The notes: generated by a model not told the origin, from the letters alone. Shown: positions 8,381-17,599, counted from the stretch's first letter. The stretch: 64,000 nucleotides of DNA from Bacteroidales bacterium UBA4772 (GCA_002403305.1 DHHM01000013.1:181495-245494); one strand, 5' to 3'. A program made the numbers and translations.

Positions 8381-9577
8381 ATGCCCTCGCTGAGGCAACT
8401 CTTCCTTGAACATATCGGTCAGACCTCTCCCTCACCACTGATGCTTGAAATTGAGAGGGCGGAAGGTTCATTTCTCTACGGCAGCGACGGGAAAGATTAT
8501 CTTGACCTTATCTCCGGCGTCTCGGTAAGCAACACCGGCCACAGGCACCCCGCAGTGGTAGCCGCCGTGAAGGAGCAGGCAGACAGGTACATGCATCTCA
8601 TGGTCTACGGCGAGGTGGTACAGAGTCCGCAGGTACGCTATGCCGCACGCCTTGCCTCGCTACTGCCCTCCTCCCTGGGATCGGTATTCTTTGTCAACTC
8701 AGGCAGCGAAGCCATCGAAGGTGCATTAAAACTCGCACGCAGATATACAGGCAGGAATGAGATTATCTACTTCGGCAATGCATACCACGGCTCCACCACC
8801 GGAGCCCTGAGTGTGCAGGGATCGGAACTGTACCGCAATGCCTTCAGACCACTGATGCCCTCCACAACCATGGCTGAGTTCAACAGCCATGCAGCGGCGG
8901 AGATGATAACGGGCAATACTGCCGCCGTGCTCGTTGAGCCGGTGCAGGCAGAAGCCGGGGTGATACAGCCGCGCGACAGCTTTCTTGAGGGACTCCGCAA
9001 TGCCTGCCACAGACATGGTGCCATGCTCATATTTGACGAGGTGCAGACAGGTTTCGGACGTACTGGCAGCCTCTTCTCACTCCTCAGGTATGACGTAACA
9101 CCTGACATCCTGGTGCTGGCCAAAGCACTGGGGGGAGGGATGCCCCTGGGAGCTTTTATCTCCTCCGCAGAGATAATGTCTTCACTGACACATGACCCCT
9201 CCCTCGGACATATAACAACCTTCGGTGGACACCCGGTCTGCTGTGCTGCAGGACTGGCATCACTGGAGGTGATAGTGGCAGAGAGGCTGGCAGAAAAGGC
9301 CGTGATGAAGGAACAGCTCCTGAGAAGTGAGCTGGCCGGAATGCCGTTCAAAGAGATAAGGGGAGAAGGACTCCTCCTTGCCGTCGTTCCCGAACAACCG
9401 GAGATCATCCCGGCCATGGTGGCACAAGCCCCCGGGCACGGACTGCTGCTCGACTATTTTCTCTTCTGCGATACTGCTTTCCGCATTGCCCCGCCGCTTA
9501 CTATCACTGACGACGAGATCCGCCTTGCCTGCTACCGTCTGAAAAATCTGTATCAGGCAGTTGTTAGCAGGCAGTAG
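8381..9577 (+). CDS. Class III PLP aminotransferase (ornithine/acetylornithine-like)
   Basis: 398 residues, a full-length fold-type I class III aminotransferase. The PLP lysine should be Lys248 in LAKALGGGMPLGAF; the phosphate-binding NSGSEAIEGALKLAR (about 106-120), the AYHGST segment and the IFDEVQTGFGRTG aspartate motif (Asp219) are all intact. The family covers acetylornithine, ornithine and 4-aminobutyrate aminotransferases; substrate cannot be fixed from motifs. It follows the LytTR regulator with no gap, and its 3' end runs into a heptamer repeat block. No arginine-biosynthesis genes are close, so the symbol argD is not justified. Confidence 0.88.
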   Translation: MPSLRQLFLEHIGQTSPSPLMLEIERAEGSFLYGSDGKDYLDLISGVSVSNTGHRHPAVVAAVKEQADRYMHLMVYGEVVQSPQVRYAARLASLLPSSLGSVFFVNSGSEAIEGALKLARRYTGRNEIIYFGNAYHGSTTGALSVQGSELYRNAFRPLMPSTTMAEFNSHAAAEMITGNTAAVLVEPVQAEAGVIQPRDSFLEGLRNACHRHGAMLIFDEVQTGFGRTGSLFSLLRYDVTPDILVLAKALGGGMPLGAFISSAEIMSSLTHDPSLGHITTFGGHPVCCAAGLASLEVIVAERLAEKAVMKEQLLRSELAGMPFKEIRGEGLLLAVVPEQPEIIPAMVAQAPGHGLLLDYFLFCDTAFRIAPPLTITDDEIRLACYRLKNLYQAVVSRQ

Positions 9578-9579
9578 TC

Positions 9580-9687
9580 CAGTCGGCAGCCCTCAGTCCT
9601 CAGTATCAGGTTATGCACTGACTGCCGACTGCTGACTGCCGACTGCCGACTGCTGACTGCCGACTGCCGACTGCCGACTGCCGACTG
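9580..9687 (+). repeat. GACTGCC heptamer tandem repeat block, copy 1
   Basis: Nine tandem heptamers (GACTGCC, two of them GACTGCT) plus GACTG occupy 9620-9687. They are preceded at 9580-9605 by a tract CAGTCGGCAG...CAGTCCTCAGT, whose first ten bases are the reverse complement of CTGCCGACTG, so the region can fold on itself. It lies between an aminotransferase gene and htpG and shares composition with blocks near 21050 and 63940. No coding role is evident. Confidence 0.9.
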
Positions 9688-9768
9688 AATACTGACACCT
9701 TGTCATAGTTTCTGCCTCGGCACGCACTTTGTTTATCAGTGGCAGACTAATCAAGAAAACAATATCAG

Positions 9769-11820
9769 ATGGAAAAGGGTAAAATTGGAGTCACTACCGA
9801 GAACATCTTTCCGGTCATTAAGAAATTTCTCTATTCAGATCATGAAATCTTCCTGAGGGAGCTCGTCTCCAACGCCGTGGATGCCACACAGAAGCTTAAG
9901 ACGCTGGCCTCCGCCGGTGAATTCAAGGGTGAACTGGGCGAACTGCAGGTGCAGGTGAGCTTCGACAACAAGAAGAAAACCATTACCGTGTCAGACAACG
10001 GCGTAGGAATGAGCGGGGAGGAGATAGACAAATATCTCAACCAGATAGCCTTCTCAAGTGCCAACGAGTTCCTCGACAAATACAAGGACCAGGCCAGCGG
10101 CCTGATCGGCCAGTTCGGGCTGGGATTCTATTCGTCATTCATGGTCTCCGACAGGGTTGAGGTGATCTCTAAGTCATACCGTGAAGATGAACCTGTAGTG
10201 AAATGGACATGCGACGGAAGTCCCGAATATTCACTGGAAGAGACGGTGAGAGAGAGGCAGGGCACCGATGTGATACTGCACATCGACAAGGATTCCAAGG
10301 AATTTCTGGATGAGAACAGGCTGGAGGGCCTCCTGAAAAAGTACTGCAGGTTTCTTCCCGTGCCAGTCCAGTTCGGCAATGAGAAGGAGTGGAAGGACGG
10401 CAAGATGGTCGACACCGGCAAGCCGAAGATTATCAACAACACGCAGCCGGCATGGACACGCAAGCCCGCAGAGCTGAAGGACGAAGACTACAGCAATTTC
10501 TATCGCGAACTGTACCCGATGGGAGAGGAGCCTCTCTTTAACATCCATCTTAACGTCGACTATCCCTTCAAGCTTACAGGGATACTTTACTTCCCGAAAA
10601 TCCGCAACAACTTTGAAATTCAGAAGAACAAGATACAGCTCTACTGCAACCAGGTCTATGTAACTGACTCCGTCGAAGGTATCGTGCCTGAGTTCCTGAC
10701 CCTGCTGCATGGAGTAATAGACTCGCCTGATATCCCTCTCAACGTTTCCAGGAGTTATCTGCAGAGCGACTCCAGTGTTAAGAAGATCTCTGGCCACATA
10801 ACCAAAAAGGTGGCAGACAGACTTGCAGATATCTTCAAGAAGGACCGTGAGAACTTCGAAAAGAAATGGGATGACCTTAAGCTCTTTATTGAATACGGAA
10901 TGATCACCGAAGAGAAGTTCTTTGAGAAGGTCTCCAAATTTGCTCTCTATAAAAACAGTGACGGCAAATACTTTACGCTCGAGGAGTATGATAAGATCAT
11001 TAAAGAGAGCCAGACTGACAAGGACCAGTCGCTGATACATCTCTATACCACTGACCCTGTGGCTCAGCACACCTATGTGGCCAAGGCAGCCGACAAGGGA
11101 TACGATGTGCTGGTGCTTGACGGACAGCTTGACACGCACCTCATCAACACCCTGGAGTCTAAGGATCCTTCATCGAAGTTCGTGAGGGTTGACAGTGACG
11201 TGATCGAGAAGCTCATCAGGAAGGATGAGAGCCACACTTCAAAGCTTACCCAGGCACAGTCGGATGATCTGGCGAAGCTATTCCGCAGTCAGATTGCCGA
11301 CAGTGACAAGGCCCATTTTCAGGTCAGGGCTGAGAGTCTTGACGAGAATGACCTTCCGCTGGTTATCACCCAGAGTGAGTTTATGCGCAGGATGAAGGAT
11401 ATGGCTCAGTTTGGTGGCGGCTACTCTTTCTACGGCGAGATGCCCGACAGCTTTGACCTGGTGCTGAATACCAACCACCCGCGTGTTGTGGCGCTGGCCG
11501 AAGACCTGGAGAAGGAGCACGCTGACGAGCTGAAGAAGAACAGTGCAGGCATAGAAAAGACAAAGGTTGAGATTGAATTTATGGAGAAGGAGCACAGCAA
11601 GAAGAAGCCGGAGGAGGTGCCCACGGTTGAGAAGGATGACCTGGAGAGGCTGAGGGGTGAGCTGAATCAGCTTGAGGAGAAGAGGAAGAGCATTCTGTCT
11701 GGCTTCGGTGAGGAGCATAAGACTGTAAAGCAGCTGATTGACCTGGCCATGCTTGCCAACAACATGCTCAAGGGAGAGGCACTGAGCGCTTTTGTAAAGC
11801 GAAGCATCAGCCTCCTCTAG
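9769..11820 (+). CDS. htpG: Molecular chaperone HtpG (Hsp90)
   Basis: 683 residues. The N-terminal GHKL ATPase domain carries LVSNAVDATQK (N-box), DNGVGM and the lid/G-loop segment GQFGLGFYSSFMVSD; the middle domain has NVSRSYLQ with the catalytic Arg, and the C-terminal dimerisation domain ends near 683. The C-terminal part has a Lys/Glu-rich insertion (about 590-650) with coiled-coil character, usual in Bacteroidota HtpG, which runs longer than the E. coli protein. It folds client proteins in the cytoplasm under stress. It stands alone, followed by a strong terminator. No recognisable heat-shock operator was seen upstream; the 5' spacer is mostly repeat. Confidence 0.97.
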   Translation: MEKGKIGVTTENIFPVIKKFLYSDHEIFLRELVSNAVDATQKLKTLASAGEFKGELGELQVQVSFDNKKKTITVSDNGVGMSGEEIDKYLNQIAFSSANEFLDKYKDQASGLIGQFGLGFYSSFMVSDRVEVISKSYREDEPVVKWTCDGSPEYSLEETVRERQGTDVILHIDKDSKEFLDENRLEGLLKKYCRFLPVPVQFGNEKEWKDGKMVDTGKPKIINNTQPAWTRKPAELKDEDYSNFYRELYPMGEEPLFNIHLNVDYPFKLTGILYFPKIRNNFEIQKNKIQLYCNQVYVTDSVEGIVPEFLTLLHGVIDSPDIPLNVSRSYLQSDSSVKKISGHITKKVADRLADIFKKDRENFEKKWDDLKLFIEYGMITEEKFFEKVSKFALYKNSDGKYFTLEEYDKIIKESQTDKDQSLIHLYTTDPVAQHTYVAKAADKGYDVLVLDGQLDTHLINTLESKDPSSKFVRVDSDVIEKLIRKDESHTSKLTQAQSDDLAKLFRSQIADSDKAHFQVRAESLDENDLPLVITQSEFMRRMKDMAQFGGGYSFYGEMPDSFDLVLNTNHPRVVALAEDLEKEHADELKKNSAGIEKTKVEIEFMEKEHSKKKPEEVPTVEKDDLERLRGELNQLEEKRKSILSGFGEEHKTVKQLIDLAMLANNMLKGEALSAFVKRSISLL

Positions 11821-11853
11821 AAGCATACCATATATATCACTATCAGTCCATAT

Positions 11854-11879
11854 GACGCCCGGTGCGGGCGTCTTTTTTT
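11854..11879 (+). terminator. Rho-independent terminator after htpG
   Basis: GC-rich 7-bp stem GACGCCC (11854-11860) / GGGCGTC (11866-11872) with a 5-base loop, followed by seven T residues. It lies 34 bases after the htpG stop. Confidence 0.88.
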
Positions 11880-11981
11880 CTGCCCTGCCATTTCCGGGCA
11901 AAAATTTCTGTAGGGGTTCACGGCCGGAGACCGGCCTGCGCGACTGTCACTGTTCTCCCGGTTGCGGGCCGGCCAGTCATG

Positions 11982-12506
11982 CTAGCCCATAATCCGGGCT
12001 ATCTCTGCCTTGATATAGGCTATAGCGATTTTTGTCGGCTCTGCATCCATCTCCATCACCTCCTCCAGGAGCAGCCTCGAGAGCTCCTCTCCGGTGGCTG
12101 TTGGAGGGAGTTGTGAGGCCACGCTGTTTACCAGCCTGACAACCGTCCCGCGCGCATTCTTTACCATCTCCCAGGCCTCATTTGTAATATAGATCTGCTG
12201 TGAAAGATTGTGCTCATATTCACTCCTGACCCCGGTGACGAGGGCTGACTGCAGCTGCTGTGCAGTCATATCCGGCCGGGCTGTGCGCATGATGAGCGAC
12301 TCAGGAGTGATGCGCTCCAGGAACAACACCACCCTCTCATAGGCCTGCAGTCGTACCGGCGTGATCGTCTGTACTGTCTGCAGCAGCAGATCCTGTCTCC
12401 GCTGCTCCTGATCGTCGCGCAGTATGCTTCGTATGACAAGCCATGCCGTGAGCATCACCAGCAGCGCAGGAAGGAATATCTTGAGTAACTCCATGAAGGT
12501 TTCCAT
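11982..12506 (-). CDS. Membrane-anchored conserved protein of Bacteroidota, unknown function
   Basis: 174 residues: one N-terminal membrane helix (about residues 9-28) followed by a largely helical cytoplasmic domain with many Glu, Arg and Gln residues and coiled-coil tendency (RRQDLLLQTVQTITPVRLQAYERV). The second half, DMTAQQLQSALVTGVRSEYEHNLSQQ, looks like a helical bundle. I recognise the type as a conserved Bacteroidota hypothetical but can give no function. It is convergent with htpG and divergent from the aspartate-type aminotransferase. Confidence 0.75.
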   Translation of the reverse strand: METFMELLKIFLPALLVMLTAWLVIRSILRDDQEQRRQDLLLQTVQTITPVRLQAYERVVLFLERITPESLIMRTARPDMTAQQLQSALVTGVRSEYEHNLSQQIYITNEAWEMVKNARGTVVRLVNSVASQLPPTATGEELSRLLLEEVMEMDAEPTKIAIAYIKAEIARIMG

Positions 12507-12612
12507 TGTTACGGTAGTTTATGATCTTATGCGGTGCAAATTAATCAATTTTTCAGCCTTGAAACGGTGTTGCACCCTGTTATAATCCCTTTTCTTTTTC
12601 ACTTTTAACAAT

Positions 12613-12620
12613 TACATTTG
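12613..12620 (+). promoter_or_regulatory. TAnnTTTG box upstream of aminotransferase
   Basis: TACATTTG, 38 bases before the start codon, matches the Bacteroidota -7 consensus. No TTTG is seen at the right distance upstream. Confidence 0.35.
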
Positions 12621-12657
12621 GCCTTTTCCCAAACGACATTAACAAAAACCTGACATT

Positions 12658-13851
12658 ATGGAGCATATCAGCAGGAGGGTTAAGGCTCTCTCGGTATCAC
12701 AAACCCTGGCAATGGCACAGAAGAGCCGCGAGCTGAAGGAACAGGGTATTGACGTTATTAACCTCAGCCTCGGCGAGCCTGACTTCAACACCCCTGATGA
12801 CATCAAGGATGCCGCAAAGAAGGCCATTGACGACAACTACTCCTTCTATCCCCCGGTACCCGGATACGGCGACCTGCGCGAAGCCATTACCCGCAAGTTC
12901 AGGGAGGAGAACGGACTGGATTACACTCCTGATCAGATAGTGGTGTCAGCAGGAGGGAAGCACACTCTTATTAATATCCTCATTTCGGTTGTCGATCCTG
13001 GAGAAGAGGTGATTCTTCTCGCCCCTTACTGGGTCAGTTATCTTGACCAGATCATATTCTCGGAAGGCAAGCCGGTGATAATACATACATCCATAGAGAG
13101 CGACTTCAAGGTTACTCCCGCACAGCTCGAGGCGGCTATCACTCCACGTACCCGGGTCCTGATATTTAATTCGCCATCAAACCCCACAGGCATGGTCTAC
13201 ACGAAAGATGAGATGGCAGCACTGGTCAGAGTACTGGATAAACACCCCGAAATACTTGTCATCTCGGATGAGATCTACGAACACATAACCTTCTCGGGAT
13301 CGCATATAAGTCTCGCCTCCTTCCCTTCAATCACCGACAGGGTTGCGACCGTCAACGGTGTCTCAAAAGGGTATGCCATGACCGGATGGAGAATAGGTTA
13401 CATGGGGGCCCCGCTATGGCTTGCCAAAGCATGCAACAAGCTACAGGGTCAGTTCACCTCCGGCGTCTGCTCCATAGCCCAGAGAGCCGCACTGGCAGCG
13501 GTGACTTCGAAGAGCGACTCAAAGGAGAAGATGCGCGAGGCCTTTCTGCGCCGCAGGGACCTGATATGCAGGCTGCTTGGCGAGATACCGGGACTTAAGG
13601 TGAGAGTACCCCAGGGAGCATTTTATGTCATGCCTGACATAAGCAATTTCCTTGGCAAGAGTTATAACGGCAGGGTGATAAGGAACGCCGATGACCTCAC
13701 CTTCTTCCTTTTGGAGGAGGGCAGGGTGGCGATGGTCAGTGGCAGCGCCTTCGGGGCCGACAACTGCATAAGGATATCCTACGCCACCTCTGACGAACGT
13801 ATTACCGAAGCCGTCCGCCGTATCAAAGAGGCACTGGCAAAGCTGAACTGA
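12658..13851 (+). CDS. Class I PLP aminotransferase, aspartate-type
   Basis: 397 residues, fold-type I subgroup I-gamma. Lys237 in SKGYAMTGWRIGY is the PLP Schiff-base lysine; NSPSNPTGMVY, ISDEIYEH and the C-terminal RISYATS (Arg binding the alpha-carboxylate) are intact. Proteins of this kind are annotated as aspartate aminotransferase (AspB/AspC) and move amino groups between aspartate and 2-oxoglutarate; broader aromatic or alanine specificity is possible. It stands alone between a TAnnTTTG box upstream and two hairpins downstream. Confidence 0.9.
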   Translation: MEHISRRVKALSVSQTLAMAQKSRELKEQGIDVINLSLGEPDFNTPDDIKDAAKKAIDDNYSFYPPVPGYGDLREAITRKFREENGLDYTPDQIVVSAGGKHTLINILISVVDPGEEVILLAPYWVSYLDQIIFSEGKPVIIHTSIESDFKVTPAQLEAAITPRTRVLIFNSPSNPTGMVYTKDEMAALVRVLDKHPEILVISDEIYEHITFSGSHISLASFPSITDRVATVNGVSKGYAMTGWRIGYMGAPLWLAKACNKLQGQFTSGVCSIAQRAALAAVTSKSDSKEKMREAFLRRRDLICRLLGEIPGLKVRVPQGAFYVMPDISNFLGKSYNGRVIRNADDLTFFLLEEGRVAMVSGSAFGADNCIRISYATSDERITEAVRRIKEALAKLN

Positions 13852-13887
13852 CTCATTCCTGACAACAATTAAGAGACCCTCGGCTCA

Positions 13888-13918
13888 CAGTGCTTGTGAA
13901 GGTTGACCTTCAGCACTG
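13888..13918. terminator. Hairpin between convergent genes (first)
   Basis: Outer arms CAGTGCT / AGCACTG and inner arms GAAGGT / ACCTTC form a 13-bp stem with a 3-base bulge, 37 bases after the aminotransferase stop. There is no T tract, so it may be a processing or 3'-end stabilising structure instead. Confidence 0.5.
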
Positions 13919-13943
13919 TCTGACATCAGAGACCTTAACAAAC

Positions 13944-13970
13944 CAGAGCCGCATCAGCTATGCGGCTCTG
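13944..13970. terminator. Hairpin between convergent genes (second)
   Basis: Perfect 11-bp stem CAGAGCCGCAT / ATGCGGCTCTG with a 5-base loop, followed by CCGTTTT on the plus strand and GGTTTGTT on the minus strand. It lies 7 bases from the end of the convergent nitroreductase gene and could terminate from both sides. Confidence 0.65.
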
Positions 13971-13976
13971 CCGTTT

Positions 13977-14528
13977 TCAGTACCTGTTGAATGTTATGAC
14001 CTCATCCGGCAGCTTGCGCATTTTTTCCCTCAGCCGGTTATCTGTATAACCGACGGAGATGACCAGCTCAACCTTCTTCGGTGACGGTATTCCCAGCGCC
14101 TTTTTGATCTTCTTCTGGTCAAACCATCCGAGGATGCATGTGCCCAGTCCTTCGGCCGTGGCCTGGTAAACCATCGAGGCGGCAGCGATGCCGATGTCAA
14201 TCAGGGAGTAATCCATCTGCTTGATGAGGTCACCGGCCCTGGAGCTGAGGTTGGATTTCTCGCGCACAACAACAATGAGTACCGGAGCCTGCCGGACAAA
14301 GAGGTTCATGCGCAGTATCTCGGACTCCGTGGCTGCAGTCACCTCCTCCCTGACAGCCGGGTCATCCACAACAATGAAATGCCAGGGCTGTCCGTTGCAG
14401 GCCGAGGGTGCAAGCCGTCCGGCCTCGGTGATCCTCACGATCTTATCCCTCTCAACTGGCGTGTCAAGATATTTCCTCTCACTCTGCCTGCTCTTAAGCA
14501 GGTCGAGCATCCCATTACCGTCGGTCAT
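13977..14528 (-). CDS. Nitroreductase-family FMN oxidoreductase
   Basis: 183 residues of the flavin-dependent nitroreductase fold. Typical features are the N-terminal SRQSERKY-like phosphate-binding segment (KSRQSERKYLDTPV), LAPSACNGQPWHFIVV and the C-terminal ILGWFDQKKIKKALGIP...ELVISVGYTD motif. These enzymes reduce quinones, nitroaromatics or flavins with NAD(P)H in the cytoplasm; native substrate unknown. It lies 16 bases downstream of rubrerythrin on the same strand, so the two are probably co-transcribed as an oxidative-stress pair. Confidence 0.88.
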   Translation of the reverse strand: MTDGNGMLDLLKSRQSERKYLDTPVERDKIVRITEAGRLAPSACNGQPWHFIVVDDPAVREEVTAATESEILRMNLFVRQAPVLIVVVREKSNLSSRAGDLIKQMDYSLIDIGIAAASMVYQATAEGLGTCILGWFDQKKIKKALGIPSPKKVELVISVGYTDNRLREKMRKLPDEVITFNRY

Positions 14529-14544
14529 TGCGCGAAGTCAACAA

Positions 14545-15120
14545 TCAATAGTTCTGTGCAAACTCCTCGCTGTAATTAAAGGGATGGAGGCATGCCGGGC
14601 AGTTTTTCAGCGGCCTGGTGCCAAAGTGTACGTATCCGCACTTGCGGCAATACCAGAAGATCTTCTCCTCACGTTCAAAGACCCTGTTTCCCATCACGCT
14701 GGCCAGCAGCTTCCTGTAACGCTCCTCGTGAACCTTCTCGGCTGCCGAAATGGCCTTGAAGCAGGTGGCTATCTCCTTGAAGCCCTCCTCTGCTGCTACC
14801 CTGGCAAACTCGGGATAGAGTTCAGCCCACTCCTCATGCTCACCATCGGCTGCTGCCTCCAGGTTCTCACTGGTGGTGCCTGTCCTGCCGGCCGGGTAGG
14901 CGGCGGTGATCTCCAGCATGCCCCCCTCCAGGTAACTGAAGAAACGCTTGGCGTGCTGCTGCTCCTGGAGCGCAGTCTCCAGGAAGATGGCTGCTATCTG
15001 CTCATAGCCCTCTTCCTTTGCCACCTTGGCTGCAAATTCATAACGGTTCTTTGCCTGTGACTCCCCGGCAAACGCCTTGAGGAGATTTTGCTCGGTGCGG
15101 GTTCCTTTTATACTTTCCAT
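14545..15120 (-). CDS. Rubrerythrin
   Basis: 191 residues. The N-terminal four-helix ferritin-like domain (about 1-145) carries diiron-site motifs FAGESQAKNRYEF, ETALQEQQHAKRFF, AAEEGFKEIATCFKAISAAEKVHEERY; the C-terminal rubredoxin-like domain has CRKCGYV and CPAC for one Fe(SCys)4. Rubrerythrin reduces hydrogen peroxide in anaerobes, taking electrons from rubredoxin; a rubredoxin gene is present at 60335. The spacer of 184 bases upstream separates it from plsY. Confidence 0.95.
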   Translation of the reverse strand: MESIKGTRTEQNLLKAFAGESQAKNRYEFAAKVAKEEGYEQIAAIFLETALQEQQHAKRFFSYLEGGMLEITAAYPAGRTGTTSENLEAAADGEHEEWAELYPEFARVAAEEGFKEIATCFKAISAAEKVHEERYRKLLASVMGNRVFEREEKIFWYCRKCGYVHFGTRPLKNCPACLHPFNYSEEFAQNY

Positions 15121-15304
15121 ATTTCTTCTTTAAAGTTGTGTTTTAGATTATCCGGCCTAAAAATAGCATAATTCTTTAAACTGGAGATGGACCCTGATGG
15201 TCATCTTTATCACAATGCTCTGTATGGAACCTGATAGATCAGACAGATACAGTCGCTCTTTTGCTTTTGCTCTCTGCTGACCTTGATTGGTCGGCCAGCA
15301 ATAG

Positions 15305-15937
15305 TTACTTTTTTTTCTTTCTCAGGAACCTGTTCTCTTCTCCCCTGATAAGTCTCCCGATATTCTTTTTATGGGTCACCACTATGGCGACTGCCACCAC
15401 CACGGAGAATATTTTGAACAGAAGTGAAGGCGTGTCAAAGGCAGTCATCAGAAGCACGGGGAACATTACTGCAGCCGTCATGGAGCCCAGTGATACATAG
15501 CCGCTGATCAGCAGTACAACCAGGAAGATACCTGCACATATAAGTGTCATCCACGGATGGAGGGCAAGCAGCACTCCAAAGGTAGTGGCAACACCCTTTC
15601 CTCCCCGGAAACCTGCAAATAGCGGGAAGATATGACCCAATATGGCTGCTATGCCGCAGGCTATCTGAAGGGCCATCATCTGTTCCGTGCCGCCGTCAGC
15701 TGCTTTCAGGAATTCAGGAAGCATGGCGGCGAGCCACCCCTTGAAAAGATCAAAGATCAGGACCGGTATACCTGTCTTCCAGCCAAGGACCCTAACCGTA
15801 TTTGTGGCACCGGCATTGCCACTGCCGTGCTCCCTGACATCGATACCGTGAAACAGCTTTCCGGCCCAGACAGCACTGGGGATTGATCCTGCTATGTATG
15901 CCAGCAGAACAGCCGGCAGTGCCAAAGTGATATTCAT
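15305..15937 (-). CDS. plsY: Glycerol-3-phosphate acyltransferase PlsY
   Basis: 210 residues with five or so membrane segments. The three PlsY motifs are present: GSIPSAVWAGKLFHGIDVREHGSGNAGATN, GHIFPLFAGFRGGKGVATTFG, and the third hydrophobic Gly-containing segment (VLLISGYVSLGSM). It transfers acyl from acyl phosphate to glycerol 3-phosphate, the first step of phospholipid synthesis. The C-terminal tail is very basic (RFLRKKKK). It starts 10 bases after the pckA stop, so it is probably read through from pckA. Confidence 0.95.
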   Translation of the reverse strand: MNITLALPAVLLAYIAGSIPSAVWAGKLFHGIDVREHGSGNAGATNTVRVLGWKTGIPVLIFDLFKGWLAAMLPEFLKAADGGTEQMMALQIACGIAAILGHIFPLFAGFRGGKGVATTFGVLLALHPWMTLICAGIFLVVLLISGYVSLGSMTAAVMFPVLLMTAFDTPSLLFKIFSVVVAVAIVVTHKKNIGRLIRGEENRFLRKKKK

Positions 15938-15947
15938 AGGCCTCTAT

Positions 15948-17567
15948 TTATGGCTTCGGTCCTGAAGTAACCAGATTAGCCGTTTCTTCGTTGGAGGTGA
16001 ATTTACTGAAGTTTTTGATGAATTTTCCAGCCAGCGACCTGGCAGCACCGTCCCAATCCTCACTGTTGCTCCATGTCCGTCGCGGGTCGAGCAGCTCAGG
16101 TGAGACGCCCGCCACTGACAGGGGTATCTCAAGGTTGAAGACCGGCAGCGTGACGAACTGAGCAGTGTCGAGACTTTTGTTGAGTATGGCGTTGATGATG
16201 TTTCTTGTTGAGGGCAGGTCGATGCGGTTGCCTGTCCCGTAGGGTCCACCAATCCAGCCGGTGTTGACAAGCCATGCACTGGCGCCGTGCGCCTGCATCT
16301 TTCTCGTCAGCTCACGGGCATAGATCAGCGGATCAAGCAGCAGGAACGCCGCGCCGAAGCAGGCCGAGAAAGAGGGGAGGGGTTCAATGATACCACGCTC
16401 GGTACCTGCCACCTTGGCCGTATAACCGCTGAGGAAATAATACTGCGTCTGCTCTTCTGTCAGCATGGCAACAGGCGGCAGAACACCAAAGGCATCGGCG
16501 GTGAGAAAAATGACGGTGGTTGCATGCCCCGCCTTTGAAACTGGCTTGACAATGTTGTCAATATGATATATGGGATAGGATACCCTGGTATTCTCTGTCT
16601 TGGCAGCACTGCTGAAGTCTATCACCCCGTCATCGCCGACAACCACGTTCTCGAGGAGCGCATCGCGCCTGATGGCACGGTAGATGTCAGGCTCATTCTC
16701 CTTGCTCAGGTTGATGGTCTTGGCATAACAGCCTCCTTCGAAGTTAAATATCCCGTCATCGTCCCAGCCATGCTCATCGTCGCCTATCAGCGCCCTGTCC
16801 GGATCGGTGGAAAGGGTGGTTTTGCCGGTTCCCGAGAGGCCGAAGAAGATTGCGACATCACCATCCCTGCCTACATTGGCAGAGCAGTGCATGGCTGCTA
16901 TATTCTTTAGCGGCAGATAGTAATTCATAACCGAAAAAATACCCTTCTTCATCTCCCCGCCATACCATGAGCCGCCAACCAGCATCATATTTTCAGTGAG
17001 GTTGAAGAATACAAAGTTCTCTGAGTTCAACCCATAATCGCGGTACGCGGGGTTGACTGCCTTGGAAGCCATCAGCACCACAAAGTCAGGCTTGAAATCC
17101 TGCAGCTCCTCCTCAGTGGGACGAATGAACATATTCTTCACAAAATGTGCCTGCCACGCAACTTCCATGATGAACCTCACACAAAGCCTCGAATCATGAT
17201 TGGCCCCGCTGTAGCAGTCAACAACATAGAGACTCTTCCCCGACAGTTGCCCGGTGGCTATATCACGGCAGTGTTCCCAGGCTTCCGGATTAATGGCCTT
17301 GTTGTCAGAGACAGGGGCACTCTCCGACTTCCACCAGACAGTGTTCTCAGTCTTGCTGTCGAAGACAATGTACTTGTCCTTTGGCGACCTGCCCGTAAAA
17401 ACTCCCGTGTCAACGGCCACGGCACCCAGGCTGGTCAGTACGCCCCTCTCGGCCCCTTCCAGATCCGGTGAGAGCTCATCCTTATATAACTGGTCGTAGG
17501 AGGGATTGTAAACCAACTCTTTAACATCGGTGATGCCGTATTGCTTCAAGTTTTCAGCTGTAATCAT
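15948..17567 (-). CDS. pckA: Phosphoenolpyruvate carboxykinase (ATP)
   Basis: 539 residues from the ATG at 17567, chosen because MITAENLKQYGITDVKELVYNPSY matches the known start of Bacteroidota PckA; an upstream in-frame ATG at 17702 would add 45 residues unlike the family. Motifs include TGRSPKDKY, the kinase-1a P-loop FFGLSGTGKTTLS, the kinase-2 LIGDDEHGW metal site and the adenine-binding TRNIINAIL region. It interconverts oxaloacetate plus ATP with PEP, CO2 and ADP; in fermenting Bacteroidota it usually runs toward oxaloacetate and succinate/propionate, consistent with the methylmalonyl-CoA genes at 53-57 kb. Divergent from the propeller gene. Confidence 0.96.
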   Translation of the reverse strand: MITAENLKQYGITDVKELVYNPSYDQLYKDELSPDLEGAERGVLTSLGAVAVDTGVFTGRSPKDKYIVFDSKTENTVWWKSESAPVSDNKAINPEAWEHCRDIATGQLSGKSLYVVDCYSGANHDSRLCVRFIMEVAWQAHFVKNMFIRPTEEELQDFKPDFVVLMASKAVNPAYRDYGLNSENFVFFNLTENMMLVGGSWYGGEMKKGIFSVMNYYLPLKNIAAMHCSANVGRDGDVAIFFGLSGTGKTTLSTDPDRALIGDDEHGWDDDGIFNFEGGCYAKTINLSKENEPDIYRAIRRDALLENVVVGDDGVIDFSSAAKTENTRVSYPIYHIDNIVKPVSKAGHATTVIFLTADAFGVLPPVAMLTEEQTQYYFLSGYTAKVAGTERGIIEPLPSFSACFGAAFLLLDPLIYARELTRKMQAHGASAWLVNTGWIGGPYGTGNRIDLPSTRNIINAILNKSLDTAQFVTLPVFNLEIPLSVAGVSPELLDPRRTWSNSEDWDGAARSLAGKFIKNFSKFTSNEETANLVTSGPKP

Positions 17568-17591
17568 AGATCCGGAGTATTTGATCTCCCC

Positions 17592-17599
17592 CAAAGTTA
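17592..17599 (-). promoter_or_regulatory. TAnnTTTG box upstream of pckA
   Basis: TAACTTTG on the minus strand, 25 bases before the chosen pckA start. Its position supports the shorter PckA start, since the longer one would begin upstream of the promoter. Confidence 0.4.

Noticed and set aside
9620..9687. CRISPR-like array
   Set aside because: Units are 7 bases without spacers; no cas genes.
12533..12576. 7-base inverted repeat GGTGCAA/TTGCACC with a 30-base loop, similar in spacing to the leader hairpin family
   Set aside because: No shared core or GACCAATGAAATAA tail; arms this short are expected by chance.
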